Shown here piece by piece: positions 4,096 through 5,270 of a stretch of DNA of 5,270 nt. Position 1 is the first letter of the stretch; each line of letters opens with the position of its first letter. The translations under genes and the position numbers were made by a program. This DNA comes from an uncultured Bacillota bacterium (lineage in GTDB: Bacteria; Bacillota; Clostridia; Peptostreptococcales; Anaerovoracaceae): positions 1 to 5,270 of the forward strand of contig CAMYWZ010000098.1 of assembly GCA_947302945.1 (NCBI GenBank), read 5' to 3'. Under the pieces are notes generated by a model. It was not told where the DNA came from and searched no databases. It was given only the letters and a program-made list of their open reading frames with translations.

Positions 4096-5270
4096 TTATA
4101 CTTCTTCCGCCCTCGCCGCCGCAAGCATTACGGCGCATTCGACGCGCTTTTTGAACAGTTCGCAGCCCTGCTCGTAGACTCCGGTGATTGAGCCCGAGGC
4201 GTGCAGGCAGTTGGCGGCGCAGCCGCCGGAGCAGTAGAGTTTGGCCCAGCAATCCTTGCACTGAGGCTTCGCGTAGACGTTGCATTTGCGGAACTCTTCC
4301 TGCAACTGAGTATTAATTACGCCCTTCCAGACGTCCCCGAGGCGCCATGCCTCGTCGCCGACGAACTGGTGGCAGGGGTAGAGGTCCCCCCAGGGGGTGA
4401 CGGCCATGTATTCGGTGCCGGAGCCGCAGCCGCTGATGCGCTTGTAGATGCAGGGGCCGCCTTCGAGGTCCAGCATGTAGTGGTAGAAGGTGAAGGGGCG
4501 CCCTTCCCTTTCACGCTGGAGCATGAGCTCGGCAAGCTTTTCGTACTGGTCCTTGACGATCTCTATGTCTTCGTCCGTGAGCGCGTAGGGGTCTCCCGGG
4601 GGGCAGACCACGGGCTCCATCGAAAGCTCCGTAAAGCCCAGACGCAGCATCTCCTTGATGTCCTCGACGAAATCCGGGTTGAAGTGCGTGAAGGTGCCGC
4701 GGATGTAGTAGCCGCGCCCTCCGCGCTTTTCGACAAAGCGCTGGAACTTGGGCACGATCTTCTCCCAGCTGCCGCGCCCCGCGTAGTCCACGCGGAAGCG
4801 GTCGTGCACCTCGCGGCGGCCGTCCAGGGACAGCACCACGTTGTGGCATTCGCGGTTGGCGAAATCTATGACTTCGTCGTCCACTAGGACGCCGTTGGTC
4901 GTAAGGGTGAAGCGGAAGTTCTTTCCGGCTTCTTTTTCTATGCTTCTGGCGTAGGCCACGAGCTCTTTTACGACCCCGAAGTTCATCAGGGGCTCGCCGC
5001 CGAAGAAGTCTACCTCCAGGTTCCTGCGGCTTCCGGAGTTTTCAACGAGGAAGTCCAGAGCGCGCTTTCCGACCTCGAAGCTCATTACCGCGCGCTCGCC
5101 GTGGAACTTGCCCTGGCTCGCGAAGCAGTACTCGCAGTTTAAGTTGCAGGTGTGAGCCACATGAAGGCACAGCGCCTTGACTATGCCGTGGCTCTGCTCC
5201 TTGAAGCTGCCCGCAAGCGGTGCATAACTCTCCTCCGTGAAGAGCTGCCCGGCCTCCTTCAGCGCCTGCA
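4096..5270 (-). CDS. SCIFF-peptide maturase, radical SAM/SPASM thioether-forming enzyme (5' end missing)
   Basis: About 390 C-terminal residues are visible. The frame stays open to the right edge, so the true start is outside. The GTG at 5160 is internal: the codons before it read KEQSHGIVKALCLH, which is family sequence. Numbering that Val as 1, the radical SAM cluster motif is CNLNCEYC (Cys5, Cys9, Cys12), with GGEP at 54-57. The C-terminal SPASM/twitch part carries Cys237, 245, 263, 293, 301, 304, 310, 314, 318, 333 and 342, enough for two auxiliary Fe-S clusters. Wording such as FASQGKFHGER, RNLEVDFFGGEPLMN and NRECHNVVLSLDGRREVHDRFRVDY (in parts) is typical of the SCIFF maturases (TIGR03974; CteB and Tte1186 are studied members). 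These join Cys thiols to Thr alpha-carbons in the six-Cys-in-forty-five peptide. The precursor gene is usually directly upstream, hence off the window. Confidence 0.93.
   Translation of the reverse strand, partial: QALKEAGQLFTEESYAPLAGSFKEQSHGIVKALCLHVAHTCNLNCEYCFASQGKFHGERAVMSFEVGKRALDFLVENSGSRRNLEVDFFGGEPLMNFGVVKELVAYARSIEKEAGKNFRFTLTTNGVLVDDEVIDFANRECHNVVLSLDGRREVHDRFRVDYAGRGSWEKIVPKFQRFVEKRGGRGYYIRGTFTHFNPDFVEDIKEMLRLGFTELSMEPVVCPPGDPYALTDEDIEIVKDQYEKLAELMLQREREGRPFTFYHYMLDLEGGPCIYKRISGCGSGTEYMAVTPWGDLYPCHQFVGDEAWRLGDVWKGVINTQLQEEFRKCNVYAKPQCKDCWAKLYCSGGCAANCLHASGSITGVYEQGCELFKKRVECAVMLAAARAEEV

Noticed and set aside
3049..4191. A 380-codon plus-strand open frame
   Set aside because: It runs antisense across parts of four real minus-strand genes with good ribosome sites; its product is basic and low in complexity with no recognisable domain.
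4201..4887. A 228-codon plus-strand open frame within the maturase gene
   Set aside because: Antisense shadow of the radical SAM gene, with an Ala/Val/Asp-rich product and no family resemblance.
5158..5160. GTG as the start of the radical SAM gene
   Set aside because: The frame continues open upstream to the window edge with family-like residues (HGIVKALCLHVAHTC), and a start here would leave only four residues before the first cluster cysteine.

Overview
The window reads like a chromosomal segment of a fairly GC-rich member of the Clostridia (Bacillota). The best evidence is a radical SAM protein that closely resembles the SCIFF-peptide maturase, a near-hallmark of Clostridia. Next to it sit a NusG-domain-II protein and a Gx/heptaprenyl-diphosphate-synthase-component-I-type membrane protein, a pairing common in that class. 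A species cannot be named from the sequence alone.

Layout, right to left, since almost every gene is on the minus strand. (1) 4096-5270: the C-terminal ~390 codons of the SCIFF maturase, with its 5' end and any SCIFF precursor gene beyond the right edge. (2) 3682-4056: small membrane-anchored NusG domain II protein. (3) 3100-3666: Gx-type membrane protein. (4) 2237-3103: serine O-acetyltransferase, whose ATG overlaps the Gx stop in an ATGA. Genes 1-4 are tightly spaced and look like one operon. (5) 2134-2236: a 103-bp gap with two GC-rich REP-like palindromes. (6) 910-2133: M29 family aminopeptidase, followed by a strong minus-strand intrinsic terminator at 836-870.

The left part (1-909) differs. 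It is visibly more AT-rich and mostly non-coding. It holds the last 18 codons of a plus-strand HicB/ribbon-helix-helix-like protein, a 10-bp-stem terminator placed to serve convergent genes, and an unrecognised four-helix membrane protein on the minus strand (152-517) with a perfect TATAAT upstream. The 392-bp span 518-909 has no convincing gene. It contains that promoter, an A/T hairpin with a long T tract, three near-identical 38-bp hairpin repeats at an exact 53-bp period, the aminopeptidase terminator and a short REP-like motif.

Functionally, the right-hand operon combines a Cys-rich RiPP maturation enzyme, two membrane proteins often linked to redox or isoprenoid loci, and the committed enzyme of cysteine synthesis. 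A shared thiol or redox theme is possible but is inference only. The least explained item is the 53-bp hairpin array at 685-828.
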